A stretch of DNA of 6,724 bases from an uncultured Oscillospiraceae bacterium (GTDB lineage: Bacteria; Bacillota; Clostridia; Oscillospirales; Oscillospiraceae), in contig CAJUCA010000100.1 of assembly GCA_910585265.1 (NCBI GenBank), positions 1 through 6,724 of the forward strand, read 5' to 3'. Positions 5,429-6,724 of this stretch are shown piece by piece. A program made the translations under genes and the position numbers. Positions within the stretch are counted from its first letter, which is position 1. Each line of letters begins with the position of its first letter. The notes below the pieces were generated by a model. The model did no database searches, was not told where the DNA came from, and saw only the letters and a program-made list of their open reading frames with translations.

Positions 5429-5468
5429 AAAAACGGCCTGACTGGTCAAACCCAGTCAGGCCGTTTTC
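5429..5468. terminator. Bidirectional terminator after the DUF6744-like gene
   Basis: A perfect 16-bp stem (5430-5445 with 5452-5467), with a 6-nt loop, carries AAAA on the left and TTTT on the right. It can thus terminate from either side; on the - strand TTTTT follows directly. It lies about 50 nt past the stop of the gene at 5518-6492 and isolates that operon from the response regulator. Confidence 0.9.
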
Positions 5469-5517
5469 TGGCAGGTCGAAGCAATAAGAGAGATTTCCAC
5501 ACCTGCCCCATCAATAC

Positions 5518-6492
5518 CTATGCCGCCTTCTGTGTCCGAATACTCTGCGCCCTCACCTGAAGCTCCTGCCCCAGGAACTTCAGCGTGGCAAACTCATCAT
5601 CCAGCCCGTCCAGCTCCCGCCGGAGCACGCCCTCATAGTGCTTCTTCTTTTCCTCCAGCGTCCGGATTTTCAATACCCAGCGTTCCATCACCGCCGGACT
5701 CTGGCTGCCGGACTTGATGAGATAGTCCGCCCGCTCCTGGCAGGTGGCGATTTCCTTCTTCACCGCCGCGTAGAACTCCTCGGTCATGTTAGACCGCTGC
5801 TTTTCATCGTCAATGATGAAAAGGCTGTTTACCACCAGCGGCGTCTCCTTGCGGTTGAGCCCGCCCAGCAGTTTGATGAAACCCTCGAACACGTCCACCT
5901 TGTCCATATGGGTACGGGGCACAAAATACATATGTCCGGAAATGCTCAGCTTGGTGGCCTCAAGCCCCCGCAGATAGTTGACGCAGATGGTTTCGATCTG
6001 TTTCCGGTTGGCGCACTGCTGATAGAGCTCGAACAGCTCCTCCGCCTTGCGGCAGCAGGCCGGCACGTCAATGGCATCGTCCGGCATCAGGTTCTCCGCC
6101 CGGAATACGCCGTCCCGCTTATCGTAGCTGATGTTGGCCAGCTTTTCGTAGTTGTTGGTACGCTGGTTCAGCGTTTCCTTCACCAGCTCCCGGGAGAGGA
6201 TGTCCGACGCGTGTTTATTGTCCCGGCAGTAGGCCAGGTAGATATTGGTCTCCCCCATGGCCGTCACCGGGACACGCTCCCGGATGTCGCCGGTGGCGGA
6301 GCGGAACGCGTCCCCCACGGACAGCCGGGTTCCGCCGGAGTAGGGGATGCCCATGTCCTCACACAGCTGGGACAGTTCTCCCTTGTCCACCAGCAGATTC
6401 GCCAGGGAGAAATAGAGCAGCTTGCCCAGCATATGGACCTCGTTGCCCTGGGCTGTAGCCACAAGATCATTCATATCAAATAAATTACTCAC
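5518..6492 (-). CDS. DUF6744-like protein of mobile elements (324 aa), function unknown
   Basis: This is a soluble 324-residue protein without signal peptide or membrane segment, starting MSNLFDMNDLVATAQGNE. That opening and the overall pattern recall the DUF6744 family, found in clostridial elements and phages; the name is tentative and no activity is known. Visible parts: an N-terminal region with a G-E-L-S-Q-L-C-E-D-M-G-I-P segment (about 40-55), a central part with S-G-H-M-Y-F-V-P-R-T (about 185) and P-L-V-V-N-S-L-F-I-I-D-D-E (about 220), and a long charged C-terminal helical/coiled-coil stretch (about 230-324). It starts with GTG at 6490-6492, with GGGAG 9-10 nt upstream. It is GC-richer than the regulator block. 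The MITE separates it from the gene upstream; without the MITE that gene's stop would lie about 24 nt before this start, so both were one operon. Confidence 0.78.
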   Translation of the reverse strand: MSNLFDMNDLVATAQGNEVHMLGKLLYFSLANLLVDKGELSQLCEDMGIPYSGGTRLSVGDAFRSATGDIRERVPVTAMGETNIYLAYCRDNKHASDILSRELVKETLNQRTNNYEKLANISYDKRDGVFRAENLMPDDAIDVPACCRKAEELFELYQQCANRKQIETICVNYLRGLEATKLSISGHMYFVPRTHMDKVDVFEGFIKLLGGLNRKETPLVVNSLFIIDDEKQRSNMTEEFYAAVKKEIATCQERADYLIKSGSQSPAVMERWVLKIRTLEEKKKHYEGVLRRELDGLDDEFATLKFLGQELQVRAQSIRTQKAA

Positions 6493-6519
6493 GATAAATT
6501 GCTCCCTTCCATACTGTTA

Positions 6520-6680
6520 GAGCCTGTTTAAAATCTGGCGGAATGCCAGACAGGCGCGGATTTTTTCGCTGGGCAAGGCGATTTGACGCAGGAATACTTT
6601 GTGTATTTCAAGTCAAATCAACGCAGCCCAGCGGAAAAAGATGTGCCGGAATGGCGTTTTGATAGATTTTAAACAGGTTC
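6520..6680. mobile_element. 161-bp MITE, probably IS5-family derived
   Basis: Terminal inverted repeats of 17 bp (6520-6536 and 6664-6680) have one mismatch and begin GAGCCTGTTTAAAATCT, similar to IS5-family (IS1031-type) ends. They are flanked by a 3-bp direct repeat TTA (6517-6519 and 6681-6683), which fits the TNA target of that group. The interior is a long imperfect palindrome centred near 6600 (for example GATTTGAC 6580-6587 with GTCAAATC 6612-6619, GCTGGGC with GCCCAGC). It has no coding capacity, so it depends on a transposase in trans. RNA from it would fold into one long hairpin. Confidence 0.85.
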
Positions 6681-6724
6681 TTAGGACGCAAATGTTTTTT
6701 GGGCGTCCTTCAAATAGTTCTTCC
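6681..6724 (-). CDS. C-terminal end of the upstream operon gene (partial)
   Basis: On the - strand a frame entering from the window edge reads K-N-Y-L-K-D-A-Q-K-T-F-A-S and stops at TAA 6681-6683, which is the MITE target duplication. Removing the MITE and one TTA copy places this stop 24 nt before the GTG of the DUF6744-like gene, with the ribosome binding site between, a normal operon junction. The fragment is too short to identify. Confidence 0.4.
   Translation of the reverse strand, partial: KNYLKDAQKTFAS

Larger units (their letters stand above)
1552..6724 (-). mobile_element. Integrative element carrying a large serine recombinase (far end outside window)
   Basis: All genes from 1606 to the window edge read on the - strand and include a large serine recombinase at the boundary with an interrupted chromosomal gene. 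Phage/ICE-type accessory genes follow (sigma-like regulator, response regulator, DUF6744-like protein). Base composition shifts sharply from the GC-rich host gene to mixed, partly AT-rich sequence. The left boundary is approximate (1549-1562) and the right one is not in the window. Whether the element is an ICE, a mobilizable island or a phage remnant cannot be decided; no relaxase, coupling protein or virion gene is visible here. Confidence 0.65.

Noticed and set aside
5470..5507. GGCAGGT/ACCTGCC inverted pair between the DUF6744-like stop and its terminator
   Set aside because: Seven-base arms with a 24-nt loop are weak and adjacent to a far stronger terminator.
5638..6483. + strand open frame (281 codons) opposite the DUF6744-like gene
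   Set aside because: Antisense shadow; the - frame has a good ribosome binding site and a terminator after its stop.
6683..6709. Inverted repeat AGGACGC/GCGTCCT with 13-nt loop
   Set aside because: It lies within the coding tail of the upstream gene and lacks a T run; most likely chance.

Overview
The window looks like a chromosome segment from an anaerobic gut-type Firmicute, probably Clostridia/Oscillospiraceae (Flavonifractor- or Pseudoflavonifractor-like). The evidence is a clostridial EtfA C-terminus, a GC-rich host gene set, a clostridial small DUF protein behind apparent Spo0A boxes, and a clostridial-type large serine recombinase element. This placement is inferred from gene content only.

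Positions 1-1550 are core chromosome. The 3' end of etfA (+) is closed by a strong terminator. Next comes a small + strand gene (356-625, DUF6514-like) with a promoter candidate and two perfect TGTCGAA boxes 10 bp apart, which suggests Spo0A/sporulation control. A bidirectional terminator (694-731) separates it from a convergent - strand gene (730 to about 1551). That gene is the C-terminal three quarters of a two-domain P-loop ATPase-like protein of the PRK06851 type. Its reading frame is cut in the middle of a conserved segment.

From about 1550 rightward, and running out of the window, is an integrated element whose genes all read on the - strand. It begins with a large serine recombinase (1606 to about 3144), the likely integrase, whose catalytic N-terminus has no ATG/GTG/TTG start but an AUC at ideal distance from a strong Shine-Dalgarno. 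Upstream are a 37-codon ORF, several hairpins and a probable gene remnant. An AT-richer control block follows: a sigma-70 region-4-like protein (3836-4321) and an OmpR-type response regulator with an atypical receiver (4472-5149) and no kinase in view. After another bidirectional terminator there is a GC-richer cargo or maintenance gene (5518-6492, DUF6744-like). Upstream of that gene sits a 161-bp MITE with 17-bp terminal inverted repeats and a TTA duplication. The MITE landed exactly on the stop codon of the preceding gene, whose last codons are at the window edge.

How the parts fit together: the recombinase moves the element, the sigma-like protein and response regulator probably control element genes, and the DUF6744-like gene belongs to an operon that continues beyond position 6724. 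No RNA genes, CRISPR arrays or complete IS elements were seen. The most unusual points are the AUC-started recombinase, the MITE that regenerates a stop codon, the split ATPase gene and the tandem 0A-type boxes.
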